A stretch of 44,402 nt of DNA. Source: Bacillota bacterium. GTDB lineage: Bacteria; Bacillota; Clostridia; Lachnospirales; Anaerotignaceae. Within the stretch, counting starts at the first letter, position 1. Each line of letters begins with the position of its first letter. Under the pieces are notes generated by a model that was not told the origin of the DNA, searched no databases, and was given only the letters and a program-made list of their open reading frames with translations. A program made the translations under genes and the position numbers. Shown here in pieces: positions 1 to 7,486 of the stretch. Location of the stretch: contig JAFWDD010000031.1 in the NCBI GenBank assembly GCA_017534115.1, positions 1 through 44,402 of the forward strand, read 5' to 3'.

Positions 1-108
1 AATGTGGATAACATAATCACGGACGACATAATTCTTGCCCGGAAGTGTATTGACGAAAGCCGGTACAGCAATTTGCTTTCCGAGTTTATGAAACTGCTGA
101 TTCAGTAG
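1..108 (+). CDS. C-terminal fragment of an unidentified protein
   Basis: Frame 1 is open from the first base of the window to a TAG at 106-108 and gives 35 residues rich in Asp, Ile and Leu, ending in FMKLLIQ. The composition and codon use look like coding sequence, and a hairpin-rich repeat begins about 20 bases after the stop, as expected at a gene end. No motif identifies the family. The rest of the gene lies upstream of the window, and a chance open frame cannot be excluded over so short a stretch. Confidence 0.4.
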   Translation, partial: NVDNIITDDIILARKCIDESRYSNLLSEFMKLLIQ

Positions 109-128
109 TCTCTTCTTGGTGTCTTTCT

Positions 129-184
129 TGGGGCTCTGCTCCAAACCCCGCAAGGGATTTCATCCCTTGACCCGGTGTATGTGC
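129..184 (+). repeat. Dispersed hairpin repeat, copy 1
   Basis: Two hairpins in tandem: TTGGGGC-TCT-GCTCCAA (one G-T pair) and a perfect CAAGGGAT-TTC-ATCCCTTG, followed by GACCCGGTGTATGTGC. The reverse complement of 7372-7430 has the same order of blocks (GGCTCCGCCC, CCGCAAGGGACTT, CCCCTTGACCCCGTGTA). This identifies a dispersed intergenic element family rather than a terminator. It carries no coding capacity. Confidence 0.65.
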
Positions 185-334
185 TTCGCACCCGTATTCG
201 GGAACTTTGCGGCTGAAATACAGTTTTTGACATATGTAATTTTTAGACTGAAATGCTGGATGAAGCGGCTCGGCAAAGAACGATGTATCTTTAATTTGTT
301 TTTGAAATGAAAAGATTTTTTAAGCAAAAATAAA

Positions 335-370
335 AATCCCGCAGGACTTTTTTATTTATCCTGCGGGATT
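335..370 (-). terminator. Intrinsic terminator of metNIQ
   Basis: A perfect 12-bp stem (335-346 with 359-370, AATCCCGCAGGA and its complement) with a 12-base loop. Read on the minus strand it is followed by a T-rich run ending the metNIQ transcript 78 bp after the metQ stop. The plus-strand side is also T-rich, so it may act in both directions. Between this and the repeat (185-334) I see nothing else. Confidence 0.85.
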
Positions 371-447
371 ACTTTTTGATTTATTAGCTGCATTGCGTCT
401 TTTTACCGGAGTCTCCGGAAATCGCAGTGCAGATTTTTGGGGTTCAA

Positions 448-1311
448 TTAAAACATGGGAACTACTGCGCCCTGATAATTATCTTCGATGAATGTTTTGA
501 TCTCATCTGATGTAAGGACTTCAATAAGAGCTTTAACGCGAGGGTCTTCTTCATTGCCTTCTTTTACGCAGAGAACGTTAGCGTATGTTTCAGCAGCAAG
601 TGAATCTTTTTCTTCTTTTGCGATTGCGTCTGTTTCAGCATTCAAGTCAGCCTGAATAGCATAGTTGCCGTTGATAACTGCCATGTCTACGTCCTGAAGT
701 GTACGAGCGAGCTGAGCTGCTTCCATTTCAACGATTTCAATGTTTAAAGGATTTGATGTGATATCAAGTTTTGTAGCTTTTAAGCCGGCATCTTCGTTGA
801 TTTCGATAATTCCGTTTGCTGCAAGAAGAAGAAGTGCTCTTGCTTCGTTTGTTGTGTCGTTGGGAACAGCGATTGAAGCACCGTCTGCGAGTTCTTCGAT
901 TGTAGCTGTTTTTCCGGGATAGAGTCCAAGGGGCTCATAGTGGATAGCGGCAACGGGAACGATGTGTGTGCCGTTTTCAGCGTTGAAATCATCTAAATAA
1001 GGTGTGTGCTGGAAGTAGTTTGCGTCGATGTCGCCTGATTCAAGGTTGCTGTTGGGCTGAACATAGTCTGTGAACTCTACGATTTCAAGTGAGTAGCCTT
1101 TTTCTGCCATTAAAGGGGTAGCCTCTTTAAGGATCTCAGCATGGGGAGCGGGTGTTGCGCCGACTTTGATTACCTCAAGTTCGGGTGCCGCTTCTTCAAC
1201 GACTTCCTTTGCCTCTGATACTGCTTCTTCTGCTTTGTCTTTTGCGCCGCAGCCTGAAAGCATACCCACAATAAGAGCTGCTGTAGCCGCGATAGCTAAA
1301 AATTTCTTCAT
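448..1311 (-). CDS. metQ: MetQ-type methionine-binding lipoprotein (NlpA family)
   Basis: This is the substrate-binding component of the D/L-methionine ABC importer, anchored outside the membrane by a lipid. The 287-residue length is typical. A signal peptide with lipobox LSGC places the lipidated Cys at residue 21, followed by a charged Ala/Glu-rich linker to about residue 50. The body carries NlpA-family features such as the KVGATPAPHAEIL start and the NYFQHTPYLDDF segment. The start is set by GGAGGAATTT just before the ATG. It is the last gene of metN-metI-metQ. A 132-bp gap to metI contains a small stem (1362-1377) that could stabilise the metQ end of the transcript. Exact ligand (methionine or a derivative) is inferred from the operon. 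Confidence 0.93.
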   Translation of the reverse strand: MKKFLAIAATAALIVGMLSGCGAKDKAEEAVSEAKEVVEEAAPELEVIKVGATPAPHAEILKEATPLMAEKGYSLEIVEFTDYVQPNSNLESGDIDANYFQHTPYLDDFNAENGTHIVPVAAIHYEPLGLYPGKTATIEELADGASIAVPNDTTNEARALLLLAANGIIEINEDAGLKATKLDITSNPLNIEIVEMEAAQLARTLQDVDMAVINGNYAIQADLNAETDAIAKEEKDSLAAETYANVLCVKEGNEEDPRVKALIEVLTSDEIKTFIEDNYQGAVVPMF

Positions 1312-1443
1312 TTTAAATTCCTCCTCTGATTTTTTAGTTTTAAATGTTCTGAATTTTTTTAGAAGCGAGTTCGCCTCAAACCAAAGATATTATATATCAC
1401 CTTTTTGGATTATGCAATAAAATTTGGATTTTTCAAGAATTAA

Positions 1444-2100
1444 TTAAAGACGTTTGTCGCCTTTTCTGGATATGTGCATTCCCACAGCCTGGAAAATCTG
1501 TACCAGTACTACTATCAGTATTACCGTTACAATCATTACATTTGCCTGATACCTGTAATATCCGTAGTTGATTGCGATAGCTCCCAGGCCTCCGCCTCCG
1601 CAGATACCTGCCATTGCTGAGTATCCAAGCACTGTTGTTACGGAGATTGTGGCGCCTACTATTAATGAAGGCTTTGCTTCAGGTATAAGGACCTTGAAAA
1701 TAATCTGTTTTACCGTAGCGCCCATGGACTGAGCCGCCTCAATAACTCCTCTGTCCACCTCTTTAATGGAGCTTTCCACCATTCTTGCGATGAAAGGAGC
1801 CGCCGCGATTGTAAGAGGAACGATAGTTGCCGTCGAGCCGTATGCCTTGCCCATTATTGCTCTTGTAAAGGGAATGAGCATGATCAGCAGGATAAGGAAA
1901 GGTATGGAACGGAATATGTTTACGATAACGTTTATAATGCTGTTGGGTACAGGTCTGGGCTGAATTCCGTCCTTATCCGTTATTACAAGGATAATTCCCA
2001 GGGGAAGACCTATTGCGTAGGCGATAAGGGTAGACGCCAGTGTCATATAAATGGTTTCCCAGATATTCAATCCAAGAATAGGTATGATTCCGTCAGGCAT
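1444..2100 (-). CDS. metI: MetI-type methionine ABC transporter permease
   Basis: Integral membrane permease that forms the channel of the methionine importer. It has 218 residues, the usual length, with about five hydrophobic segments starting at WETIYMTLASTLIAYAIG. A MetI-like EAA loop is visible as EAAQSMGATVKQIIFKVLIPEAKP around residues 120-143, the site that contacts the ATPase. Its start overlaps the end of metN by 8 bp, indicating translational coupling. The order metN-metI-metQ is the standard one in Firmicutes. Confidence 0.94.
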   Translation of the reverse strand: MPDGIIPILGLNIWETIYMTLASTLIAYAIGLPLGIILVITDKDGIQPRPVPNSIINVIVNIFRSIPFLILLIMLIPFTRAIMGKAYGSTATIVPLTIAAAPFIARMVESSIKEVDRGVIEAAQSMGATVKQIIFKVLIPEAKPSLIVGATISVTTVLGYSAMAGICGGGGLGAIAINYGYYRYQANVMIVTVILIVVLVQIFQAVGMHISRKGDKRL

Positions 2101-3157
2101 TTATATCACCTTCCTCTCTGTCGGTAAAGTTGTCGAAAACTTCAATGTTTATTCCCTTGCCTTCAAGGTAGTTCTTTATCTTTTCCGCTCTTTGCGCGTC
2201 GTTAGGCAGCTGAATGACGATTTCGCCTACCGCGTTGCCGTCTATGTTTCTTGAGTTCGCGTAGAAAATATTGACTGTCTCGTTGCAGTCCAGAATCATA
2301 TTTGCGAGAATGGGCTCATATGAAGACCTGCCGTCGAATATGATCCGCAGATAATGTGTGCTTTCGTCGAAATTCTCCGGTATTTTCTCTCCTTCGGGAT
2401 ATACCAGCCTATTTGCCGCCGGTGACTTGGGATGAGTGAAAATATCCTTAACATCGCCGATTTCCGCGATCTTGCTTTCGTCGATGATGGCAACTCTCGT
2501 GCAGATCTCCTCAATAACTTTCATTTCGTGGGTGATTACGATGATGGTGATTCCCAGCTTCTGATTGATCTCTTTCAGAAGAGAGAGGATAGACCGTGTT
2601 GTCTTGGGATCCAGAGCCGATGTTGCCTCGTCGCAGAGGAGGACCTTCGGATTTGTTGCCAGAGCTCTCGCGATTGCCACTCTCTGTTTCTGTCCGCCTG
2701 AAAGCTGTTTTGGATAGGAATACATCCTGTCCTCCAAATCTACCAGCTTCAGAAGCTCTTTTGCCTTTTCAACAGCCTTGTCCTTGGGTACACTGGATAT
2801 TTCCAGAGGGAAAAGCACGTTTCCCAAAGCGTTTCTCTGCATGAGAAGGTTGAACTGCTGGAAAATCATTCCCATGGACTTGCGGGCCTGATTAAGGTCG
2901 TTGTCGCTCAGAGAGACAAGGTCCATTCCGTCGAAGGTAATTTTTCCTTCCGTAGGCTTTTCCAGAAGGTTTATGCATCGCACCAGAGTACTTTTTCCGG
3001 CGCCGCTCATGCCGATTATTCCGAAGATCTCGCCTTCCTTAATATCAAGGTTTATATCGTTCAGGGCTGTGATAGGCCCGTTTTTGGTTTCGAAAGTTTT
3101 GACTAAATGTTCAATGGAAATTATGGATTTGTTTTCCGTTGATGCTGGGTTAGACAT
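2093..3157 (-). CDS. metN: MetN methionine ABC transporter ATP-binding protein
   Basis: ATPase of the methionine importer. Walker A GMSGAGKST, signature LSGGQKQR, Walker B VLLCDEA and switch-His ITHE are all present. The C-terminal about 100 residues form a NIL domain (HYLRIIFDGRSSYEPILANM onward), the regulatory methionine-binding domain typical of MetN. The frame extends to an ATG at 3178, but that codon lacks a ribosome binding site. The ATG at 3157 has AAGGCGG at the right distance, so MSNPAST is taken as the start (354 residues). No SAM riboswitch or T-box is seen upstream, so control is probably by a protein repressor. Confidence 0.95.
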   Translation of the reverse strand: MSNPASTENKSIISIEHLVKTFETKNGPITALNDINLDIKEGEIFGIIGMSGAGKSTLVRCINLLEKPTEGKITFDGMDLVSLSDNDLNQARKSMGMIFQQFNLLMQRNALGNVLFPLEISSVPKDKAVEKAKELLKLVDLEDRMYSYPKQLSGGQKQRVAIARALATNPKVLLCDEATSALDPKTTRSILSLLKEINQKLGITIIVITHEMKVIEEICTRVAIIDESKIAEIGDVKDIFTHPKSPAANRLVYPEGEKIPENFDESTHYLRIIFDGRSSYEPILANMILDCNETVNIFYANSRNIDGNAVGEIVIQLPNDAQRAEKIKNYLEGKGINIEVFDNFTDREEGDINA

Positions 3158-3222
3158 ATTTTTCAAACCGCCTTCCATAATTTGAGATACTATACATAAC
3201 GGTTATTTTATGCACAAATTTA

Positions 3223-3252
3223 ATTATACAATATCTGTTCAATTAATGTCAA
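3223..3252 (-). promoter_or_regulatory. Sigma-A-type promoter of metNIQ
   Basis: Read on the minus strand: TTGACA (3247-3252), 18-bp spacer, TATAAT (3223-3228). Both hexamers match consensus. Inverted TGCACAAA / TTTGTGCA elements lie on either side, near 3211-3218 and 3267-3274, and could be repressor half-sites; that is inference. Confidence 0.8.
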
Positions 3253-3358
3253 ATAATAGAAGAATTTTTGTGCATTTTTATGGAAAAGATGGGACGAAAA
3301 GATACTTTTTTCTGATATAGTTAAATCAGGGAGTGAGATAAAAGGAGGAAAGAAGGAT

Positions 3359-3673
3359 TTGAATCAAACAGATTTGGAGAAGAAGGTTTCGGATATGGAG
3401 GTTTCCTTCGCAAAGAACAGGGAAAGTACAAAAAGCCTCCACAAGAGAGTGGATAAGCTGGAGCGTACCATGGATTCCATCAACGAGCTGGCCCTTTCCG
3501 TGCGGGATATAGCCGGAGAGGTCCGGGCCATGCGCAGCGACCTGAACGACCTTAACGGCAGAGTCCGGCATATGGAAATGAAGCCTGAAAAGATGTGGAA
3601 CAATGCCGTGGAGACAGTTATTTCCGTGTGTATAGGCGCCGTTGCGGGATATGTTTTTTCCGTGCTGTTCTGA
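3359..3673 (+). CDS. Small coiled-coil protein with C-terminal membrane anchor (XhlA-like)
   Basis: A 104-residue protein starting at TTG, chosen because AAAGGAGG sits about 10 bases upstream and no ATG fits. Residues 1-80 are charged and heptad-like (DLEKKVSDMEVSF, HKRVDKLERTMDSI, VRAMRSDLNDLNGRVRHME), so a coiled coil is likely. Residues 84-104 (VETVISVCIGAVAGYVFSVLF) form one transmembrane helix at the very C-terminus. This architecture resembles haemolysin XhlA and similar phage-derived small membrane proteins, but no lysis genes or other phage genes are nearby, so function is open. Monocistronic, with its own terminator. Confidence 0.75.
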   Translation: MNQTDLEKKVSDMEVSFAKNRESTKSLHKRVDKLERTMDSINELALSVRDIAGEVRAMRSDLNDLNGRVRHMEMKPEKMWNNAVETVISVCIGAVAGYVFSVLF

Positions 3674-3682
3674 TATAAAAAG

Positions 3683-3714
3683 AAGAGGTATACCGGTTGG
3701 CGTACCTCTTTTTT
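3683..3714 (+). terminator. Terminator after the coiled-coil protein gene
   Basis: Stem AAGAGGTA (3683-3690) with TACCTCTT (3703-3710), followed by a run of T. The opposite strand also has a T-rich flank, so it can end the converging phosphatase transcript as well. Confidence 0.8.
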
Positions 3715-3775
3715 GTGTTTGATATCGGAAGTGTCATATTTATGAGCCTATAATCCGCCGAAGGCGAATTTAGCT

Positions 3776-4246
3776 TCAGAACTTATATTTCTCTTCCAAA
3801 TACTTCATAAACCCGTCCAGTCCCAGAGAAATATCGTCATAAGTCTCATCAAAATTCCCCGTATACCAAGGGTCTGCAATGCCTCTGGAAAGTCCGGCAA
3901 ACTGCAGAAGCGTGTAAATCTTACCTTCCGGGTCGTCACTGATGATCCGCTTGATGTTGCGTATATTCAGATCGTCCATTGCGATTATGTAATCGTATTT
4001 TTTATAATCCGCTTTGGTGAGCTGTCTGGCGGCTCTGGGATACATGGGTACTCCCATTTCGTTCAGCTTCCGTCTTGTGCCGTAATGTGTGTCTTCGCCG
4101 ATCTGTTCGCGGCTCGTAGAACATGAATCAATGTAAAATTTGTCCGAAAGACCTTTTTTGTTCACCATGTCCACAAACATGAATTCCGCCATGGGGCTGC
4201 GGCAGATATTGCCGTGGCAGATGAAAAGTACGTTTATTTTCTTCAT
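3776..4246 (-). CDS. Low-molecular-weight protein tyrosine phosphatase
   Basis: Cytoplasmic phosphatase of the arsenate reductase-like LMW-PTP fold. The P-loop C10-H-G-N-I-C-R16-S near the N-terminus gives the nucleophilic Cys and phosphate-binding Arg. The general acid is Asp125 in DPWYTGNFDETYDD. At 156 residues it has family length. The start has AAAGGAGT upstream. It lies 34 bp after the transglutaminase-like gene and is probably cotranscribed with it. Homologues act on tyrosine-phosphorylated proteins, including tyrosine kinases of polysaccharide synthesis, but no partner kinase is encoded here. Confidence 0.93.
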   Translation of the reverse strand: MKKINVLFICHGNICRSPMAEFMFVDMVNKKGLSDKFYIDSCSTSREQIGEDTHYGTRRKLNEMGVPMYPRAARQLTKADYKKYDYIIAMDDLNIRNIKRIISDDPEGKIYTLLQFAGLSRGIADPWYTGNFDETYDDISLGLDGFMKYLEEKYKF

Positions 4247-4280
4247 AGGTACTCCTTTTTATCACTCGTATCGTTTTTTC

Positions 4281-5348
4281 TCACATCATTTTGATCGTAT
4301 ACTTCAGCTTATACCATCCGTTTTTATAATCTGTGGTAGTGCAGTCCATTTTACAGCCTCTGTTGGAGTATACGGTAGAGAATGCTTCCTTGAACCAGTC
4401 AACAATATTGTCCTTGACCTTGTCGCCCTTTGCGGGGAAAGAAATCTCGATCGTTTTGCCTTTTTTGCCCTTCAGCTCGGATGTCATGACCTTCAGGAAC
4501 TCAAGCTTATTGGTCACCGGAGTTTTGCAGGTCACTCCGTCCTGATATATTACCTCCAATTCGGGCTGTATGCCGTAAAGGTTGTCGAAGCTGTACTTCT
4601 CTCCGCTGCAGATAGGCAGGAAAGCGTGCTTTTCGGCTCTTCTGTGGTTATCCATCATCTGCATATCCGTGCAGTTATAATACATATAGCTTATGTGGTT
4701 TTTCGCGGCCTTGTCATAGCAGTCGTTCCATGTGATGTCTAAATTGTAAAAGTCGTCGTCAAGCTTGAGAATGTTCCACGCGTGGCGGCTCCATTCATTG
4801 TCCTCCATGCCGATCGCCGTTCCGCTGCAGTAGTAGCAGGGAGTGCCCAGCTTCTGCATGAGGAGCTGAAACGCGCGGGTATATCCGGCGCACACAGCCT
4901 TGCGCTCCACAAGAGCGGCGTATGCTGTCTGGTGGAACCCGACAAATTCATATGAGATTGTCTTTACCATCTGGTCATGGATAAGACGTTCCTGCTCATG
5001 AGGCTCCTTGCCCTTGACCATTTTGATGTATTCCTCCACGCTTTTGTCAAGCAGCCGCTGATGTGACTTAAGATTTTTCGCCAGACCGTTATACTCGGGT
5101 TTTATGGCGGTCACAACGTCTCTGAGCATTGCGTAGGCGCAGTTGCCGGAAAACCAGAACAGCTCGGGACGGTCGTATATAATTGCCTTTATAACATTGT
5201 TTACCTCATCGGCATTGATTTTTGTTGTGGGTTTAATAACGTCTTTTACTATGTTTATTCCAACAAGAACCTGTTGATAAAGTTTTTTCTCATTGTCGGA
5301 AAGATTTCCATAGAACGGGTAAAAGAGCGGCTCATAATCGTTGTTCAT
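4281..5348 (-). CDS. Transglutaminase-like cysteine protease-fold protein
   Basis: A 355-residue protein with a transglutaminase-like core and the triad Cys153 (ERKAVCAGYTRAF), His189 (SRHAWNIL) and Asp204 (YNLDITWND). The N-terminal about 130 residues are helical and the C-terminal part is a beta-rich tail of unknown role. There is no signal peptide or membrane helix, so it should be cytoplasmic or exported by an unrecognised route. The frame runs on to 5438, but the ATG at 5348 is preceded by GGAGG and is the likely start. Homologues act as peptidases or amidases; the substrate is not evident. It heads a two-gene unit with the tyrosine phosphatase. Confidence 0.8.
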   Translation of the reverse strand: MNNDYEPLFYPFYGNLSDNEKKLYQQVLVGINIVKDVIKPTTKINADEVNNVIKAIIYDRPELFWFSGNCAYAMLRDVVTAIKPEYNGLAKNLKSHQRLLDKSVEEYIKMVKGKEPHEQERLIHDQMVKTISYEFVGFHQTAYAALVERKAVCAGYTRAFQLLMQKLGTPCYYCSGTAIGMEDNEWSRHAWNILKLDDDFYNLDITWNDCYDKAAKNHISYMYYNCTDMQMMDNHRRAEKHAFLPICSGEKYSFDNLYGIQPELEVIYQDGVTCKTPVTNKLEFLKVMTSELKGKKGKTIEISFPAKGDKVKDNIVDWFKEAFSTVYSNRGCKMDCTTTDYKNGWYKLKYTIKMM

Positions 5349-5413
5349 TTTGGTGCCTCCAGTTTTTATGTAAATTAGGAATAGAAGTTGCCTGTAATTA
5401 TTACCTGTTTTAA

Positions 5414-5442
5414 ATTTTATCACTAAATCCGATTGCATTCAA
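5414..5442 (-). promoter_or_regulatory. Promoter of the transglutaminase-phosphatase unit
   Basis: Minus strand TTGAAT (5437-5442), 17-bp spacer, TAAAAT (5414-5419). The kptA promoter has the same hexamers, and both -10 elements are preceded by GTGA. Confidence 0.55.
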
Positions 5443-5474
5443 CAAATGAATCCGTTTTTCCCAAACACAAGGGT

Positions 5475-5504
5475 TTGACTTGAATTATCCGGTTAGTATA
5501 TAAT
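5475..5504 (+). promoter_or_regulatory. Promoter of the NTF2-like gene
   Basis: TTGACT (5475-5480), 18-bp spacer, TATAAT (5499-5504), about 33 bases before the start codon. Confidence 0.7.
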
Positions 5505-5536
5505 TAGAATATGCTTAAAATAGGAGGTTTTAAAGT

Positions 5537-5920
5537 ATGAGAGCGGATATAAAGGAATATCAGGCTGTGGAAGAGGCGGCTATGAAGTTTGTAAAAAGCG
5601 TGGCAGAGGGAAACAGCAAGTACGCGAAAGAGCTCTTTATTGACGAGGCGGTCCTTTTCGGATATCTGGACGGAACGCTTGAGCACGGCTCCATTGAGCA
5701 GTTTTACCATAACGTAGATACTGTTCCCGGCGGAGATAATTTCAAGGCTCGTGTGGATGTTCTTCTGGTAGAGGAATCTCTTGCGGTGGTAAGGGTTTTG
5801 GAAGAAGGCTGGGGTAACAGGATCGATTTTACGGATGTTCTGCTTCTGCTTAAAATGGACGGACAGTGGAAATGCGTGGCCAAGGCCTATAATCAGAATT
5901 CCAATACGATCAATAAATAA
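5537..5920 (+). CDS. NTF2-like / putative lumazine-binding domain protein
   Basis: A 127-residue single-domain protein. The pattern EEAAMKFVKSVAEGNSKYAKELFIDEAVLFGYLDGTL, followed by strands ending in LLKMDGQWKCVAKAYN, is that of the SnoaL/NTF2-like superfamily, closest in my judgement to the 'putative lumazine-binding' subgroup. Members form alpha-beta cones that bind small molecules or act as hydrolases or isomerases. No catalytic residues can be assigned from sequence alone. There is no signal peptide. AGGAGG precedes the ATG. It is monocistronic between its own promoter and terminator. Confidence 0.75.
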   Translation: MRADIKEYQAVEEAAMKFVKSVAEGNSKYAKELFIDEAVLFGYLDGTLEHGSIEQFYHNVDTVPGGDNFKARVDVLLVEESLAVVRVLEEGWGNRIDFTDVLLLLKMDGQWKCVAKAYNQNSNTINK

Positions 5921-5927
5921 AAAAATG

Positions 5928-5966
5928 CGGGTATTTCAGCCGAATAGGTCTGATTACCCGTTTTTT
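5928..5966 (+). terminator. Bidirectional terminator between the NTF2-like gene and kptA
   Basis: Stem CGGGTA (5928-5933) with TACCCG (5955-5960), extended inward by CAG/CTG after a bulge, then six T. A run of A on the left gives a T tract for the converging kptA transcript. Confidence 0.8.
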
Positions 5967-5985
5967 GTCTGCGCATAAAGCAGAA

Positions 5986-6525
5986 TCAATTTTCTGTTTT
6001 TTTGAGATATTGCGGCCCAACAGCCTTTGTGAGCCAGACGCCGTTTACCGAGCGGAAGAAAACATATCCGTCAGTGTGCATTTTTCCGCTGAGCACTTCG
6101 TAAATTACAGGTTTCCCGTGTCTTTGGCCCACTTTGCAAGCAGTTTCGGCATCTCCCGACAGATGAACATAAAGCCGTGACATGGGCAGAAGTCCTTCGC
6201 GGTCAATGGATTTTACATTTTTCTCGCCGGTGCCGTGATAAAGAATTTCCGGCGGAACGACTTCCTCCAGCTCCACGTCCACAGGTATGGAATGTCCCTG
6301 ATTTGCCCGAATAAGAGTTTTGTCCTCATTAAAAGAATACCTTTGCTTCTCGTCTTCGGCAACGATCCTTTCAAGCCTTGCCATATCCAGAGGATACCGC
6401 TTGTTTATGCCCGCAATGAGCTCGCTGACATCCGCCCAGCCGTGTTCGTCCAGATTTATGCCGATGACCCATGGCTTGTGCCGCAGAATAAGGGATATGA
6501 ATTTGCTGATTTTTTTGTCTGTCAT
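5986..6525 (-). CDS. kptA: RNA 2'-phosphotransferase (KptA/Tpt1 family)
   Basis: Enzymes of this family transfer an internal RNA 2'-phosphate to NAD+, releasing ADP-ribose 1'',2''-cyclic phosphate and nicotinamide. The 179 residues are full length. Family blocks are clear: SKFISLILRHKP (Arg15-His16) and GWADVSELI in the winged N-terminal lobe, then RANQGHSI (from Arg73), ILYHGT (His97), YVHLS (His121) and VFFRSVNGVWLT (Arg158) in the ADP-ribosyltransferase-like lobe. The eukaryotic role is tRNA splicing, but bacteria lack that pathway and the bacterial substrate is unsettled. It has its own promoter and diverges from the toxin-antitoxin pair. Confidence 0.93.
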   Translation of the reverse strand: MTDKKISKFISLILRHKPWVIGINLDEHGWADVSELIAGINKRYPLDMARLERIVAEDEKQRYSFNEDKTLIRANQGHSIPVDVELEEVVPPEILYHGTGEKNVKSIDREGLLPMSRLYVHLSGDAETACKVGQRHGKPVIYEVLSGKMHTDGYVFFRSVNGVWLTKAVGPQYLKKTEN

Positions 6526-6557
6526 GTTATTTTACCCCGTAAGTTTGGATTAATAAA

Positions 6558-6586
6558 ATTTTATCACCAAAGAGAAGAGGATTCAA
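6558..6586 (-). promoter_or_regulatory. Promoter of kptA
   Basis: Minus strand TTGAAT (6581-6586), 17-bp spacer, TAAAAT (6558-6563), about 33 bases before the kptA start. Confidence 0.6.
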
Positions 6587-6604
6587 TAAATATCAATGTT
6601 ATTC

Positions 6605-6633
6605 TTGATGAAATGACATAATTATGATACAAT
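6605..6633 (+). promoter_or_regulatory. Promoter of the toxin-antitoxin operon
   Basis: TTGATG (6605-6610), 17-bp spacer, TACAAT (6628-6633), 26 bases before the antitoxin start. Phd/YefM antitoxins usually bind over their own promoter. Confidence 0.6.
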
Positions 6634-6659
6634 AATCCCATATAAAGGAGGCGTGTGTT

Positions 6660-6920
6660 ATGCCAAACATTATTCCCATAAGAGATTTAAAAAATACCGC
6701 AAAAATCTCAGAGCTTTGCCACCGGACAAACGAGCCTGTTTTCATCACAAAGAACGGTTACGGGGATATGGTTCTCATGAGCATGGAGACATACGAGAAA
6801 AATATGCTGATGATGGACGTTTATGCCAAAATAGCCCAAGCCGAAAAAGAGATAGAAGAGGGCAAAACCGTGGATGCGAAAGCTGTATTCAGTGAGTTGA
6901 GGAAAAAGTACAATGTATAA
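6660..6920 (+). CDS. Type II antitoxin, Phd/YefM family
   Basis: An 86-residue protein. Its N-terminal region (IIPIRDLKNTAKISELCHRTNEPVFITKNGYGDMVLMSMETYE) matches the Phd/YefM DNA-binding fold, including the FITKNGxGDMVLMS strand. The C-terminal helix (residues 50-86) is the part expected to wrap the toxin. Strong AAAGGAGG upstream. The coding region overlaps the toxin by 8 bp, the usual coupling that keeps the antitoxin in excess. Expected to neutralise the downstream toxin and repress the operon. Confidence 0.9.
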   Translation: MPNIIPIRDLKNTAKISELCHRTNEPVFITKNGYGDMVLMSMETYEKNMLMMDVYAKIAQAEKEIEEGKTVDAKAVFSELRKKYNV

Positions 6921-7221
6921 AGTGGAAATGACGTTTTCCGCACAGAAAGACCTGAATGAAATTTGTGAATATATAGCGTTTGAGCTTAAGAATATTACGG
7001 CTGTGGAAGACTTTCTGGCAAAAACAGAAAAATGCCTCGATTTTCTGGCCGAACGACCATATATGTATGAGACCTGCCGTGATGAACGTCTTCATATAGA
7101 CGGATATCGCAGAGCAGTTATAAAAAATTATGTTATGATATACCGGGTGGACGACAAAAAGCAAAAGGTTTATGTCCTTCGGTTCTTTTACGGCGCGCGG
7201 GATTACGAAAAATTGATTTAA
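6913..7221 (+). CDS. Type II toxin, RelE/ParE superfamily
   Basis: A 102-residue protein with the RelE/ParE fold signature: FSAQKDLNEICEYIAFEL at the N-terminus, a central PYMYETCRDERLHIDGYRRAVIKNYVMIYRVDD block, and the terminal VYVLRFFYGARDYEKLI strand. Family members are either ribosome-dependent mRNA endonucleases (RelE) or gyrase inhibitors (ParE). The YRVDDxxxxVYVLRFFYGARDY ending fits both, so the target is left open. It overlaps the antitoxin and is followed by a terminator, making a self-contained module. Confidence 0.9.
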   Translation: MYKVEMTFSAQKDLNEICEYIAFELKNITAVEDFLAKTEKCLDFLAERPYMYETCRDERLHIDGYRRAVIKNYVMIYRVDDKKQKVYVLRFFYGARDYEKLI

Positions 7222-7291
7222 ATACATAAGTTCAGAAACAGTCTGGAAACGGAATATTTTTTGACACTGAACTGAAAATTGACATAAAAAA

Positions 7292-7322
7292 GAGGATACA
7301 GCAGCGTATCCTCAATTTTTTT
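7292..7322 (+). terminator. Terminator of the toxin-antitoxin operon
   Basis: Perfect 8-bp stem GAGGATAC (7292-7299) with GTATCCTC (7306-7313), six-base loop, then a run of T. Confidence 0.85.
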
Positions 7323-7371
7323 CAAAAAATAACATTTTCCATAGATTGCCCTTTATCAGATAACCTTCCCT

Positions 7372-7430
7372 TGCATATTACACGGGGTCAAGGGGCGAAG
7401 TCCCTTGCGGATTCTTAGGGCGGAGCCTCA
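7372..7430 (-). repeat. Dispersed hairpin repeat, copy 2 (inverted)
   Basis: Reverse complement of the copy 1 block order, with hairpin CAAGGGG-CGAA-GTCCCTTG and the GGGCGGAGCC unit. Found between the toxin-antitoxin terminator and the ddh stop. Together with copy 3 it fills most of the 311-bp gap 7222-7532. Confidence 0.65.
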
Positions 7431-7486
7431 TCCCAAAATCCTTCCGCTGCACTTTGTTTCGCTCCAGTATTTTGGGAACCCTGATT

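Noticed and set aside
116..310. Open frame of 64 codons after the first partial gene
   Set aside because: It runs through the hairpin repeat, has no ribosome binding site and has Cys/Phe-rich composition unlike the real genes.
1362..1377. Hairpin between metI and metQ as a terminator
   Set aside because: On the transcribed strand it is followed by A rather than T, so at most it is an RNA-stability element.
3158..3358. SAM riboswitch or T-box expected before metNIQ
   Set aside because: No conserved segments of either were found, and the promoter lies only about 60 bases from the start.
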